Assembly: GCA_014529385.2 (NCBI GenBank) | Contig: CM043945.1 | Location: forward strand, 151,505,741-151,569,740 | Direction of reading: 5' to 3' | Length of the DNA stretch: 64,000 nt | Source: Adiantum capillus-veneris | Taxonomy: Eukaryota > Streptophyta > Polypodiopsida > Polypodiales > Pteridaceae | In this document: positions 1 through 12,156 of the stretch, piece after piece | Layout: every line of letters starts with the position of its first letter | Position numbering within the stretch: position 1 is the stretch's first letter | Position numbers and translations under genes: made by a program | The notes under the pieces: generated by a model | What the model was told of the DNA's origin: nothing | Databases searched by the model: none | The model's input: only the letters and a program-made list of their open reading frames with translations

Positions 1-1099
1 GGGACAATTAACAAGAAGAATCATCTCTTGAACCAACCGTGTAAGCTTAAATGACCGCCAAAGCCAGAACAAAAGCTATACAACAAGCCTTGGTCATTAG
101 GCTTCCGTCCTTGTAGAGAATCTAGAAACAAGAATGCCGGAAGTTGGGGACCTTAAGTGGCTTAGACGATAAGGTCAATGAGGTACTGAATAGTGTAGTT
201 GTGGCGTTGGAAGTTGAGCCGATGACGGTGTTTGGTCCATTGTAAGGCGAGTGCATAGGTGGAAAGCAAAAAGAGTGTCAAATCCAATTGTGAGCACCCA
301 TATGCATATATAGATGTCAGAAATGCATTGTAAGCCATATGTTATGAAAGGAGAGAGTATTCACGGAACTTATCAAAGTAGGCATAGGTATCAAAGCATT
401 TCAACAAGGCTTAATGAGCTGCCACCCTTTTCAGAAGGGCTTTTAATGTCGAGGTTGCGTGCTCCTCATCTCACTGTGCACTTTTACACGAGTGTTGGAC
501 TCCATACCTCTCTACCATTGTAATAACTAAGGGCTGTGTCACACACGTCCACCCGGACGTGTGCTGCTGAGATGGCAAATTGCTACGTCACATGTCCTTC
601 TCTATGCGAAGAAAGGTAGCTTGACCTTCTCGCCCATCCTAGTCACTCCACAGACATGCAAAAAAGTAAGCTCCCTTGCAAGGGGCTCCCACTAGCTTTG
701 AGCCGAAGACGTTCAGCGAATCAGGTTCAACTGTTCCAGCCTGCTGCAGCTCATGCAGTGCTCCAAATGGCAAAATTCTTTAATTCAAATGAATATTTGT
801 CACCATGTGACATAGTGGGCAGGCTCTTTTTGGGCCTGTACGGTGCCCGTGTGACATGGGCCTAAAAGACTTCAATCCTTATGCTCTAACATCCTTGCAA
901 GCTGGTTGCTTGAGTAATGGATTAGATCTCAATTACTCCCCTAACTTCTGGCAATGTACAGCTAAGGCTCTAACACCCGCAACTGTCAGTAGACCCTGAT
1001 GTATGTGCTTATGCACATTCATTGCTGTTCTATTCTCCACTTCTGTCCTTCAAAATTAGACGAACTAGGCACTTTCTTACATGCACGTCTGATTAGGTT
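1..1099. other. Unassigned sequence
   Basis: I see no gene or recognisable element here. Short open frames (69 codons at 314-523 and 656-865) carry no motif. The only structure is a perfect inverted repeat at 542-563, with arms CACACGTCC and GGACGTGTG around a 4-nt loop. It follows the bases GTGTCA, which could be the edge of a decayed LTR, but no partner end is visible. Confidence 0.4.
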
Positions 1100-2410
1100 C
1101 TTCATCTTGTGCACTTCTGTCTAACCGGGTGTTGTGCATGTCGGGCCAAAGTGATCCGGATCCCCTGATGCAGCCTCCGTCAATGCTGTGTAGTCCTCCG
1201 CATTCGAGGGCGTCTGGATCTCCCCATCTCGGTCGCTCGATCGATCAGTGTGCCTCCGGTGTAAGGCGACGAGCTCTGCTGTGGTGGTAGCTCTAAAGAA
1301 GTCTGTGATCTGTCTCTGAGTCTGCCTAGCCTGTCCTCTCGTCAGGCTCTCTCTGTGTCTACGCAGCTCGAGCAAAAACAAACCCAGGCATCTCTGATCC
1401 TCGTACCGCATGACTCTGGAGAGTGGTCCAAATCCCTCTCTGAACAAGCAGTGGAAGCGGCCTCGTATCTCGTAGTAGACGGGGTAGTGGCATGTGTAGT
1501 GCAACTCTGTCTCAGGCTCCATGTCACACACAGGGCATATGTCCCGGCCTCTGCTGGTACTCCGCTATATCTCCCAATCTCGATCTGCAGCTCGTGTGAA
1601 GATGTGCGTATCTGGCCAATAGCACATCGTATCCCAGGAGACAAGTGGGTGTCCATGTATCTGGGCCTCGTCACAAAACCGTCCTCAGTAAGCTGGAGAA
1701 GATGCTCTCTGTAAAAAGCCATCTTCATGCCCGGCTCATGTACTGGCTGTATCCATGTCCTCCCGGTGTCTAGCTGAGTCAAGTCCTGACGGATGAGCCT
1801 GGTGATCTCGAACTGTGTAAGAGTCAGAGAGGGTGCATCCAGTGAGTACTGGAAGGGGGGCAATCTGTGTATGTTGAACCCATGCACCTGAAACCATGAT
1901 GTCATATCCCCATACCAGCATGCTGTATCTCCCTACATGGCTAATTGTCGAGAGGACTCAAGTGCAAGGCGGGCATATCTGTCTCTAGGGCAGCTAACTC
2001 TACTTGGATAATGACACGTGGTACTGAAGCCTTGGCTCTAATGAGCCGCGAGATCATAGAGACCACAGGTTTCTCCATGTCTCCCCATCCATCAGTGCGA
2101 CCCGTCCTCCCGTGATGATCCAATGAAGGTCCCCATGTCTTAGCTCCATAGAGCAATGCAGAAGCCACCAAAGTGTCAGATAGCTAGAGCTTCGTTCGAG
2201 GCTCCTGAAACTGAACCTGTGAACACATCCTCTCCAATCTACCCAATGCTGCATGGGCTCTGGTCAATCTAGTCTTTGCTGCTCTCCTCAATGAAAATGT
2301 TGGTCCACTAAAAACCACTCCAAGGTAAGTGTAAGCATCTGTATACTCCACTGTCTCCTGGCCAAATGTGAATGCGGGTGTTGACCTCCTGATCCACTGT
2401 GGGGTGGTAT
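1100..2410 (-). pseudogene. LINE (non-LTR retrotransposon) remnant, RT C-terminal part, copy B
   Basis: This is a broken piece of a LINE pol gene read on the minus strand. Read in that direction it contains YTYLGVVFSG near 2320, LLYGAKTWGPSL near 2140, a long region after the RT thumb (1905-1545), and a terminal zinc-knuckle-like motif CPVCDMEPETELHYTC near 1530. The tyrosine-leucine-glycine block and the LLYGAxxW block are typical of the region downstream of the catalytic core in plant LINEs. At least two frameshifts (near 1935 and 1545) and an in-frame stop near 2185 break it. It starts right after the (GA)n tract and has no 3' UTR. It is clearly non-functional. Confidence 0.75.
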
Positions 2411-3213
<803 letters not shown>

Positions 3214-3218
3214 GGGCA

Positions 3219-4695
3219 TGTCACCAGCGTGTGACTACTATCTATCCTTTTTGTTGATTTCTTTCTTATTATCTATTTACTTTCACTTTTTGGAAACACC
3301 CCTCGGGAAATCTAATTGCCCTGCATTGCATAGCTAGTGTGGAACTGTCCAGAGGGAGTCTAGGCCTGAGGGCAAGAGAGCACTAAGGTTGGACAAAGAC
3401 TATGGTTAGCCAAAGTGGGGTCATTGACTAGCCAAAGTGGAATCCTTTGCTACAGAGGCTACATTTCAGTTCTGGGTGTGGCTGCAGTGTACAAAGGGGG
3501 TCAGATGACCTAGAAAGATACAATGGCAACATCTCCTAAAATTTAGGGAACTGCTATTTTGGGACCTGAAAATGTGTTTACGTCATTACCTCCGGAATGA
3601 CAAGGGGAACATTTTCTTACTCTGCCGTGAAGTCAACTGGGCAACCGGTTGGGAGATTTTTAGGCGGCAACCCCGAAACGGGAAAAATGCTTATAAATGT
3701 GCCAAGTGGCACCTTCTGGTGCACTTTCCTCATGCAAGAGAAGGGGGCGCTGAATTTTAAGCTGGGAGAGGCTCATTTTCAGTTTTTGTCACAGGTTAAG
3801 AGCTATGGAGTGCTTGCTTTCCCTCCTATGTACAGTGCGGTGCTAGGAGTGATGCCCTGCACGCTACGCACTGCCCTCTCTCTCCCCTTTGGCAGTATGT
3901 TATGCCCCTCTAGTGGGCTCTTCATTTGACCAATGTACAGTTGTGTGGGTTCATGCGTGATTGCCGAGGCAAGAGCCTCTTGCACAGGTACTGGATTAGC
4001 TAGCGGCTAATCCCCCGCAGGTACAGGTGATTCGGAGAGGTTTCACGCTCGAAATCTCGTCCGATTCAAAGGGCAAGTAGCCCTATAGGTGCAGGAGCTC
4101 GAGGACTTGCTACGGATGCGACCGGCACGCGAAACGGAGCCCGAAACAGTAAATTACAGCCTGCTGTGTATTTTTGCAGGTTTAGGGTTTTGGCCCTAAA
4201 CGGTCCCTAATACCCCCAGGAGGTTCGGGGACGCGAGGGGACCACTGTACAGGTGATCTGGCGCATTTTCGGGGCTGAAAACAGAGAATTCAGCGTGCTG
4301 CAGATTCTCGCCAGGTTTTGCAAAGTGCCCGTATGCGTCGGGAAAGTCAGTCAATGCGTGGGAATACTGATTGTGAAGTGTCCTAGTACAGTTATGCTGC
4401 CGAAATCAGGCCGGAACAGTGGAAATTCAGCCAAGTGTGTGCGGGGCAGCTTGTAGGGAACCACATCGTTTATTCCCTCTTTTGAACAATAAAGAAATAC
4501 CGAAAGGGGCGCCTAAGTTAGGGGCCAATCTGGTGTCGGTCTACTCATACAGGTGCAATCTAGCAGCCTGTATCCCTCTCCCCTTTGTTGTGTCTTGAAA
4601 GTATAGGTAAAATAGACGACTAATAATGGGTGAAAGCTAAATCAAGGTTTGAAGTAAAGTCTACCGCCCTTTTTGGATTGAACAGGCCGGTTTCA
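3219..4695 (+). mobile_element. Solo LTR, about 1.48 kb, with GGGCA TSD
   Basis: The segment begins TGTCACCAGCG and ends CGGTTTCA. It is flanked on both sides by the same 5 bp, GGGCA (3214-3218 and 4696-4700). It interrupts a LINE coding region, and removing it rejoins that LINE at the zinc-knuckle motif. TG...CA ends plus a 5-bp duplication are the signature of an LTR insertion, and no internal genes are present, so it is a solo LTR. A block near 4488-4533 (AATAC CGAAAGGGGCGCC ... GGGGCCAAT) is shared with the chromovirus-type LTRs at 31344, 42137 and 43667. A telomere-unit-like inverted repeat, GTTTAGGG and CCCTAAAC, sits at 4180-4201. Confidence 0.75.
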
Positions 4696-4700
4696 GGGCA

Positions 4701-5652
4701 AGTCCTGGCCTGTGCTGATACTCCGTTGTATCTCCCAATCTCAATCCGGAGCTCGTGAGAAGATGTGCGCAATTGGCCAATAGCACATCTTATCCCATGA
4801 GACAAGTGGGTGTCCATGTATCTGCGTCTCATCACAAAACCATCCTCCGTAAGCTGGAGAAGATGCTCTCTGTAGAAAGCCATCTTCGTGCCCAGCTCTT
4901 GCGCCGGCTGTATCCATGTCCTCATGGTGTCTAGCTGGGTCAGGTCTTGACGAATGAGCCTGGTGATCTCGGACTGTGTAAGAGTGAGAGATGGTGCATC
5001 CAATGAGTACTGGAAGGGTGGCAACATGTCTATGCTAAACCCATGCGCTTGAAACCATGATGTCATCTCCCCATACCAACATGCTGTATCTCCCTGCATG
5101 GCTAACTGTCGAGAGGACTCAAGTGCAATGCGAGCATATCTGTCTCTAGGAAGTTCCCACATGCGGTGTATGAAAGAGATTGATCTAATGAGCGCCTCAA
5201 CCACTAATGGGGGGGCCGCTAGCTCTGCTTGGATAATGGCATGTGGTACTGATGCCTTGGCTCTAATGAGCCGCGAGATCATAGAGACCAAAGGTTTCTC
5301 CATGCTCCCCCATCCATCAGTGTGACTCGACCCCCTGTGATGATCCAATGAAGGTCCCCATATCTCAGCTCCATAGAGCAATGCAGAAGCCACCAAGGTG
5401 TCAAAGAGCTAGAGCTTCGTCCGAGGCTCCTAAAACTGAACCTGTGAACACATCCTCTCCAATCTACCCAATGCTGCACGGGCTCTAGTCAATCTGGTCT
5501 CTGCTTCTCTCCTGAGTGAGAATGCCGGTCCGCTAAAAACCACTCCAAGGTAAGTGTAAGCATCTGTGTACTCCACAATCTCCTGGCCATATGTGAATGT
5601 AGGTGCTGACCTCCTGATCCACTGTGGGGTGGGGTATTAAACACCATAACCT

Positions 5653-5654
<2 letters not shown>
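4701..5654 (-). pseudogene. LINE copy A, 5' half: RT C-terminal region
   Basis: The minus-strand frame 5396-4701 is open for over 200 codons. It carries LLYGAEIWGPSL near its start and then the same post-RT region as copy B without that copy's frameshifts. The last residues, ARTCP, run into the solo LTR; the motif resumes beyond it at 3213. Sequence between 5654 and 5400 encodes YTYLGVVFSG and RLERMCSQ before an in-frame stop. The LINE is 5' truncated, because no catalytic YADD block or endonuclease is present. The longer open frame down to 4620 includes LTR sequence and is not a real protein end. Confidence 0.75.

Positions 5655-5694
<40 letters not shown>
5655..5694. repeat. (GA)n microsatellite, about 40 bp
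   Basis: This is a second GA tract at the same junction type as 2412-2508: a LINE 3' end on its right and the internal 5' start of a truncated LINE copy on its left. Confidence 0.95.
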
Positions 5695-5696
<2 letters not shown>

Positions 5697-5930
5697 TTAA
5701 CGTCTTCAAAAGGCCAAAGTGACCTATGAGACCAATCTGTTACAAAATGGTGAATCTAATACCATGTCTAAGTACAATGGAACTAGAACAAAGATACTAC
5801 TACTAGAATCCATCCTCATCTGCACTCTAGATCTCGAGAGAGTATGGCTCGAATCCTCTGCTGTAGTCTCCGTCGATGTTGTATCGATAGAGAAGAAGAA
5901 GAAGAAGAGAGTTTCAATGTCGTAGAAAAC
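5695..5930 (-). mobile_element. LINE 3' UTR remnant
   Basis: The first 40 bases after the GA tract (GTTAACGTCTTCAAAAGGCC and onward) match those beside the other GA tract at 2519-2562. Further on, similarity to the LINE 3' end is patchy (a shared GTCGATGTTGT near 5870 and 2840). A short (GAA)n run lies at about 5890-5911. The remnant has no coding capacity and is best read as the 3' end of a third LINE copy in the array. Confidence 0.55.
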
Positions 5931-5951
5931 TATTCCAAGAGACCTTAAAGA

Positions 5952-6028
5952 TCTAGCCGACGAGGAGTTGAACTCAAGACCTCTTATTCAAGAGGGATGG
6001 CATAACCAATCTACCACACTTGGGCGAT
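5952..6028 (-). tRNA. tRNA-like remnant (tRNA pseudogene or SINE head)
   Basis: Read on the minus strand, the segment has an A-box-like TGGTAGATTGG, a D-stem TGGT/GCCA, an anticodon-arm-like hairpin (CCTCT and AGAGG), and GAGTTCAACTCC, which fits the B-box form GTTCRANYC. The acceptor stem pairs only partly and the T stem is weak, so it is not a functional tRNA. A (TTC)n stretch about 50 bases downstream would suit a small tRNA-derived SINE, but I cannot show duplicated flanks. Confidence 0.4.
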
Positions 6029-7334
6029 AGAAAGGTTTAACCATTTTCCTCTTTTTATTAGCACGCACACACCCAAGAAGAAGAGAGAGAGACCCAATGG
6101 GGTCCCAACCAACCCTCTCAACGACAACCCGCCGATGTGGTATTTGCTTTTGATTGCGTAAATGGAATGTACACACATGCAATACCTCAAGTGCAAACTC
6201 TACTTCCTCGAATGGAGAATGTCGCCTCGGTAACTCTTCAAGATGAAGCACCTCCAGGGCTGATTTGATACACCTTTGGATCCGCCTCGATGAGTGATTG
6301 CTGATGGCCACCAAGGGGTAGATCTAGGGCTGACATGCGCTCCCGGTGTGAGAGGAATGAAAGGCTGAAAGCTGGCTGCAAAAACGCAGATCTGGCTGAA
6401 AAAACGCAGCCTATCCGTTGCATAAAGCAAGGCTGAAACGCAGATCTTGATGAAGCCAAAGATGGGCAGCAATGGGAGCACTCGATGACGGGAGAGGCTC
6501 AATGGGCTGGCAAAGTACCGGACCACATCTAGAGAGGCTCAATCTCGCACATCTCCCGCAAGAAAGAGGGCTGAAAACTGAAAACGCTGGGTGATCTGCT
6601 GCAAATATGGAATTGCTGGCTGATTTGCTACCAAAACGCCAGGCTAATGGGCTGCTGCAAAAACGCCAGCTGGTTCTATTGCAAAACGTCAAGACTAATC
6701 CATAGCGCTCCAACTTCTGCGAAAACGCTGGCCTAGCTGCTCCTTTTGGCCAGGTCGAGAAACTTAGGTTGGGTCGGTAAAAATGTGCAAATGTGCGCAC
6801 CCAGCCAATAACTCGCTCCTTGGTGAACCATTTGACAGACAGATTGGACAAACAGATTCCTCTAACCCAAACCTGCATGCTCGTCATGCCCACCATATTG
6901 TCATAACATCTGTCAAAACTCTTGTACAAACCATTTATGCAAGAGGGCTCCAAAACTGGAAAATTGGCTCTAGAAGTCGATCAAGCATGTCCACATGGCT
7001 CAGAAAGCCATGTGCATGTGACATGTGGCTTGCGTGGAAACTAACTTCCAAAATTGCTCCACATTCCTTGGTACATTGTTGAGCACGAACGGTAATCATC
7101 CCCGACAAAGGGGTGGTTTGACAGGGATGTTCGACAACATAATCGGACAATATGCTAAGACATCCGCCAGAACTTGTTGTTGCCACACCAATTGCCTAAT
7201 CCTTTGGACAACCTCGGTTGGGAGTTTTGGGACCTACTCTTGAAGAAAGATTTCCTAATATTAATGGTGTTCCTCTTCATCAGTTACCCGATTAGCTAAT
7301 TATTAGAGCCAAAAGTCCATCCTTTCCTACAATG
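6029..7334. other. Non-coding stretch with GGCTGA / AAAACGC motif cluster
   Basis: I see no gene. Between about 6340 and 6740 the sequence repeats two short words, GGCTGA and AAAACGC, at irregular 15-40 bp intervals. The same two words fill the U3 part of the LTR family at 44-63 kb, so this is probably a distant or decayed LTR of a related family. From about 6750 to 7334 nothing is recognisable. Confidence 0.45.
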
Positions 7335-7538
7335 TCAGCTCATTCCATCTGATATCAGCCCTTTTTTCAGATGACTAAGAAAAGTGTTCTCGAGCAGGCT
7401 TGCCAAGTCAAGATGCCAAGTATTAACAGTGAGCTCAGAACCAAGCACACAATGACTTTTACTGAAATATCTGACTATTCTACGACTGTACTTTCTTGGA
7501 ATTTCAGCAGGGGGCAATAGAGCTAAGAAGATCAAGAA
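7335..7538 (-). CDS. Candidate 3' exon of AP-1 gamma-adaptin (trunk end)
   Basis: After a clear acceptor (TACTTTTTGCAG), the minus strand is open in phase 0 for 67 codons to a TGA. The product starts FLIFLALLPPAEIP and continues with SRRI, an SEL block and LLENTFLSHLKKGLISDGMS. Spacing and pattern fit the segment of plant gamma-adaptin after the last recognised exon at 35730 (ALLxxSxRFP ... SERI ... ExxxR ... NIRSSLVxRMPVLDE). Identity is low, and about 23 residues between the two exons are not found. If correct, the gene is split by the whole 26-kb transposon nest and ends without the hinge and ear domains. It could instead be a chance open frame. Confidence 0.4.
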   Translation of the reverse strand, partial: FLIFLALLPPAEIPRKYSRRIVRYFSKSHCVLGSELTVNTWHLDLASLLENTFLSHLKKGLISDGMS

Positions 7539-7688
7539 CTGCAAAAAGTAGCCAAGTTCTTATAACCGTTACAAAGTGTCCCAGTACAATTTTTGAGCCC
7601 TCAGGCCTTGTAACCAAAAAGTTACCCAATGTTCGGTAACTACACTCAAAAGCCCTTTATACAGCCAAAGACAACAGAAAGAGGGTCT

Positions 7689-7982
7689 TTATGAGCAACT
7701 ACCAAATATGTCTAGGACTACGTACTCCATCACTTCTTGACCATATATGAGTACTGATGTTGATGCCCCCACCCTCCGTACTATGGTGTTAAACGTATCA
7801 CCTTGGCCTGGCCAGTCAGCAATGAGAACAATACCATCCGTATAATCCACAAGGATATCCACGTCTTGATAATAGCGTACCAAGGCCAAGGGCCGGATCC
7901 ATAGAAGAGGGACTGATACGTTACCAAAACTCATCACGTTGTAGACTTGCATTGAGATAGAGTCTAGACACATTGAGCACAC
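7689..7982 (-). pseudogene. LINE RT catalytic-region fragment
   Basis: The minus-strand product contains ILVDYTDGIVLIADWP, which aligns with the LINE RT motif LYADDIVLIAD. Downstream comes VLIYGQEVMEY, matching the FGQExVEY that leads into the YLGV block of the LINE copies at 2-5 kb. The catalytic YADD has become YTDG, losing the second aspartate, so the enzyme would be dead. It covers only about 98 codons with no adjoining LINE domains. Confidence 0.6.
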
Positions 7983-8913
7983 TTTAGATTGAAAGTAGTG
8001 ATGCCTATCTTTTTTTTTAAAGCAAAATCGTCGATTAAAATAAACATCTCAAGGGCACATCCTGAAGATAAATGTACAAAACCGAACACCATAGCGGTGT
8101 GATACCAAAAAGTGTCCATAAAATCTACAGTAGTCTACAGCCTAATATACAACTAGAGAGAAGTATATTCAAAGAAGAAAGCCTATTCTTAGGGCCTCTA
8201 GAGAACTCAGAATAGTTCTTTCAAGAAAATGGCCACATCACTGAAACAGACAATCGATTCAACACTTTGCTAACCTGCTATCGTGCTTTCAATTATTGTG
8301 CAAAGTCACTATGATTAAACTCTTTCTTTCTTGATTTCACATTCATCAGGATGAATTCATACTTCTCTACAAGAACAAGAAAGAGCATCCAAAACTTCTT
8401 GAGATATCAAGATAGAGCTAAATCCAAATCTTGTCTGAAACTTTACAATTGAAAGTATCATGACTATCTAATGAATTTTCCCTTGTAATCCCTTTGAGCA
8501 AAATCTATGGTTAGAAGTGCAAGTACTTTTTAACCTAGAGTTTCAAGAAAAACGGTATTTTTATGCTCCACAACAAATAATAAAGGCAATCAAAATGGAT
8601 CTTAGGAATGGAGGGAGGACCTAGAGTTTCAAGAAAAACGGTATTTTTATGCTCCACAAGAAATAATGAAGTCAATAAAATGGATCTTAGGAATGGAGGG
8701 AGGATCTCTACAAGAAACTCTAGGAGCATAGCATTGACATGAGGCAAGAGTTAACTCTAGCTCGGAACGTCGTCTCACAACATATGCTTCTTATGGTAAA
8801 TGCAGTTTTGGCCCACATAGATCATGAGTAGTTTCAGTAGCATAAGTAGCTTACAAAGTATGAGCAGGGCTTAGAGGAAATGTTGTGAGACCATGACGTG
8901 GTTAGCGTGCAAA
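7983..8913. repeat. Non-coding stretch with an 86-bp tandem duplication
   Basis: Two adjacent copies of an 86-bp unit lie at 8534-8619 and 8620-8705, differing at only a few positions; each starts CCTAGAGTTTCAAG. The 70-codon minus frame across them is a by-product. A T9 run lies near 8010. No gene is recognised in the rest. Confidence 0.7.
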
Positions 8914-10127
8914 CGACAAGGAAAACGAGTGCCTCTATAGCCTTGCACAAGTCACACCGTCGGAAGGAAGAACTCTTGCACAGCCAAAACCATCTGTGAT
9001 AAGCACCTGTAAAGATTTATAAAGAACCCTTCTAGCATGAAGCACACTTAGAAGTAGGTGAAACCAAGGACATAATGACGTAGCTTGTCTCGAGTAGATG
9101 TCCGTAGAGTATCCATGTGCTAAAAACGGATAAAAGATGAGAGAGATATGGCAACTCGAAGTTGGGGGTGTACTTTCTCTTGCTCAAAAATGAGCTCTCT
9201 GGAAAGTTTGCAGGTGTTGCAGCTATAAAAATGGGGCCACTTTTGATCTTTTATTCCAAGAGATTTCTTCTCTCTCCTCAGCCGACAAGGCTCTCTTGCA
9301 AGGCTCCATTTAATTGGTCCATTTTTTGCCTCACTTGGGTTGGAAATGGGACAACCGGTGACTTTTGGGCCAAGGGAAGGGGTGGAAGCTAGTGTCTAGA
9401 GGACCAAAAAATGGGGCCAGGTGCCTGGGCAACTAGTGTGAAGCCCATTCTCTCCCCCATGAAGCCCACGAGCCTCCATAGCCAAGGCTTGAGAGAGTTC
9501 CTCTCTCCTTTGATACACCCCTATGGGCACCCCATCGTCCCCTTATACCCCCCATTTCCTCCTTCCCCCTTCCCATGTGGGATAATCCCAATGACACATG
9601 GCATCCTCCGCTTGCCCTTCTCCAACTCCTTCCTCCCCCCACAAAAAATCTAAGCTAAACCTCCCTTCAGGACCAACTTCCCAGGAGCATGGTGCACCAC
9701 TCCAGCCACCGAATACGACGTTGTAAAGCACGGCTTGGAACCCATCACTTCGGCTATTTCCAGAAATTTAAAGTCTCAGCATTTCTAATTTAGATCATCA
9801 AGTGGACCCAGTTGCCTTTGTCGCATGCATTTGCAACCACTTTCTAAGTCAAGACCGCACACTTCAGATGCACATAACTCATGATGTACAAGTCCAATTC
9901 ACAAGCTATAAAGCACGGCTGAAAATACTTATTAAAAACCATGTCTTGGGGACTCGAACAACCCAAAACACTAGTACACAAACCGGCAAAACCAAACCTA
10001 TGTACATGAATTTTACATGGTCACTCCCAAGACTCGAAACACTATGTACACATATATACATGAAGCTAGTTAGCAAGCTTTTGTGCATGATTTACTGGCT
10101 TTATAATCATCCAAAAAATGTTTGACA
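8914..10127 (-). mobile_element. 3' LTR of Tat-like Ty3/gypsy element
   Basis: This segment pairs along its whole length with 34073-35383 in the same orientation. On the minus strand it starts TGTCAAACATTTTTTGG and ends CTTGTCG (CTTGTCA in the partner). It is 1,214 bp; the partner is 1,311 bp, and the difference is a 101-bp tandem duplication in the partner. Upstream, on the minus strand, is the purine-rich stretch AGGCTAGGGGAGG near 10138-10152, a plausible polypurine tract. By eye the LTRs have diverged by roughly 10%, so the insertion is old. Confidence 0.75.
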
Positions 10128-11893
10128 TAGCTTGCCAACCTCCCCTAGCCTGCTTGATCATTCACGACAAGCAGAGGTTTCTAGGGTGAACGATTGCTGT
10201 AGCTCATTCCCAGAAACCTCATTTACATCCTCGGATATCTTTGCATTTTCTTCTTCCATTGATAGCATCTCATTTGTCACAATTGTCATTGAACGTGTCA
10301 GATACTTCTTCAACCTGTAACCATTAACACGGTATTTATGTTGTACTCCACCCAAATCTGCCAACTAATATGTTCCATTATCAAACTTGTTCACAACAAT
10401 AAAAGGACCTTCCCACTTAATTTGAAACTTTTTTTGAAAGGTATTGTCCAATCTACTAATGTATCGCAACACAAGATCAACCTTTTCAATTCCCTTATCT
10501 TTCACACATTCATTAGCCTTTATTTGAGCATTTTTAGACACTTCCTCATAGTAGCTCAAATACAAAACTCTGTCCAATTGTAAACATTGTAAATCCAACA
10601 ACCTTTTCTGCCAAGTATCTCTATGCTCTTCATCTTCCAATGACAACAATTTAAGTGCAAGAATCTCCACTTCAATTAGCAATAATGCTTCCTTGCCATA
10701 GACCAAGTGGTAAGGAGTTCTATAGGCCCATAATGCACAAGGCAACTCTCAATCCCAAGTTTTCCCATGTGTCTGGGTCATCTTTGTTAAGATTCTCACC
10801 AACTTTCCATTGAACCTTTCACTGAGACCATTACATTGTGGATAATAAGGAGAATTGTACTTGTGTTGTATATTGAGCTTTTCGCACAGGAAATGAAACG
10901 AATCTCCTCTAAATCCCCTCTATCAGACAGTAATTCTAATGGCATACCAAATTTGAAGCATATATCTTCATATACAAACTTTCCCATTTCCTTACTGGTA
11001 ATCTGTTTGACAGCTTTAGCTTCTGCCCAACGTGACAATTAATCCACTGATGTCAAGATGTAAGCATTCCTTTTACTAGTCATGGATAAGGGTCCAATAG
11101 CATCAAGACCCCATTTTTCAAACACATCAAAAGCTAGAATTGTCTTTCATAATTCAGGCTTCAAAATTCTCTTTCCCATTTACTAACAAGATAAACAAGA
11201 TTTGCATCAATGGTTAACATCCCGCTGAATACTTGGCCACCCATAGCCTTCTTGCAAAATCTTATGCAACACGATCTTCATGGCAAAATGGCCTCCACAA
11301 GATCCCTCATGATTTTCTTCCAAAATCTTATAGATTTTCTCTTTTCAAGGCACACAACGCAATACTAAATCACTTCCTTTCATGTAAAGCACATCATCAA
11401 GCATTTTGTACTTTCTAGCTTTTCTTAAAAAAGCATACTTTTTGGATGATGGTAGACCTTCAAGTAAAACACCTGTCAACAGGAAATCCACCTCCTTTGA
11501 TAAGACTTCCTTTCTATTATATAAAGGGGCATTAGCCTTCAGCAGAAACAAACAAGTGATCATTTCTTGGGCAGCGTCATGAGCATCTTCATTTTGAGAC
11601 CTTTCAATATGCTGCAAACTCCATGCTTCGAACTTTTTGAGTAACGATTTCACTTTGAAGCATAAGTTTTTCAGTTTAGGATTCTTATTCTTCTATACTC
11701 CCAATACTTGCTTCACAACCAACAAGGCATCTCCTTTGATTTATAGGCGTCTAATTCCTAACTGTAAACAGACGTACAAGCCACCTTCAAGAGCCATGTA
11801 CTCTACTTCATTGTCACTTTTTGCATCAAGTTTTAGCCCTTGTTTCCTTACAAGTTTTCCTTGTGCATCATAAATGACAATGCCTCCCGAAGT
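10128..11893 (-). pseudogene. Tat-like Ty3/gypsy pol: RNase H and integrase
   Basis: This is the C-terminal half of a gypsy pol on the minus strand, broken by several stops. An RNase H-like block, GGIVIYDAQGKLVRKQG, lies near 11890, followed by a tether containing YMKGSDLVLRCVP (to 11345). The integrase zinc region comes next, then the catalytic core with LSRWAEAKAVKQITS (11038-10796). The integrase C-terminus reads WEGPFIVVNKFDNGTYQLAD and VNGYRLKKYL (10400-10310). An RNase H placed after RT with this tether is typical of Tat/Athila-type elements. RT itself is missing here and appears in the partner half at 31982-32351. It lies directly beside the 3' LTR. Confidence 0.7.
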
Positions 11894-12130
11894 AGAGGCG
11901 AGGGGTGAGGGGGAAAAGGATAGAGGTAGGGGGCGAGGGCTGGTGAGGGGGCGAGGGGCGAGGGGGAAAAGGGTAGGCGCGAGGGGTGAGTAGGGGAGTG
12001 AGGGGTGGGGACTAGGAGCGAGGAGGAAAAGGGTAGGGGGGACGAGGGGGTGTGAGGGGGAGTGTAGGGTGTAGGGGATAGGGTAGATGGGGGTAGATGG
12101 GGGCGAGAGGGTGTGAGGGGGTGGCCGGAA
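11889..12130. repeat. G-rich minisatellite (GGGGCGAGGGG type)
   Basis: About 240 bp of degenerate GAGGGGTGAGGGGGAAAAGG-like units run on the plus strand, with many runs of 3-5 G separated by 1-5 bases. The proline-rich minus-strand frames across it (11741-12347) are products of the repeat, not genes. It sits exactly where the Tat pol breaks off. Confidence 0.8.
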
Positions 12131-12156
12131 TAATTCTTGTTCCATTGCAGATGAAT

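Noticed and set aside
9411-9653. Pro-rich 80-aa ORF in the Tat LTR
   Set aside because: It lies inside an LTR, and the partner LTR breaks the frame.
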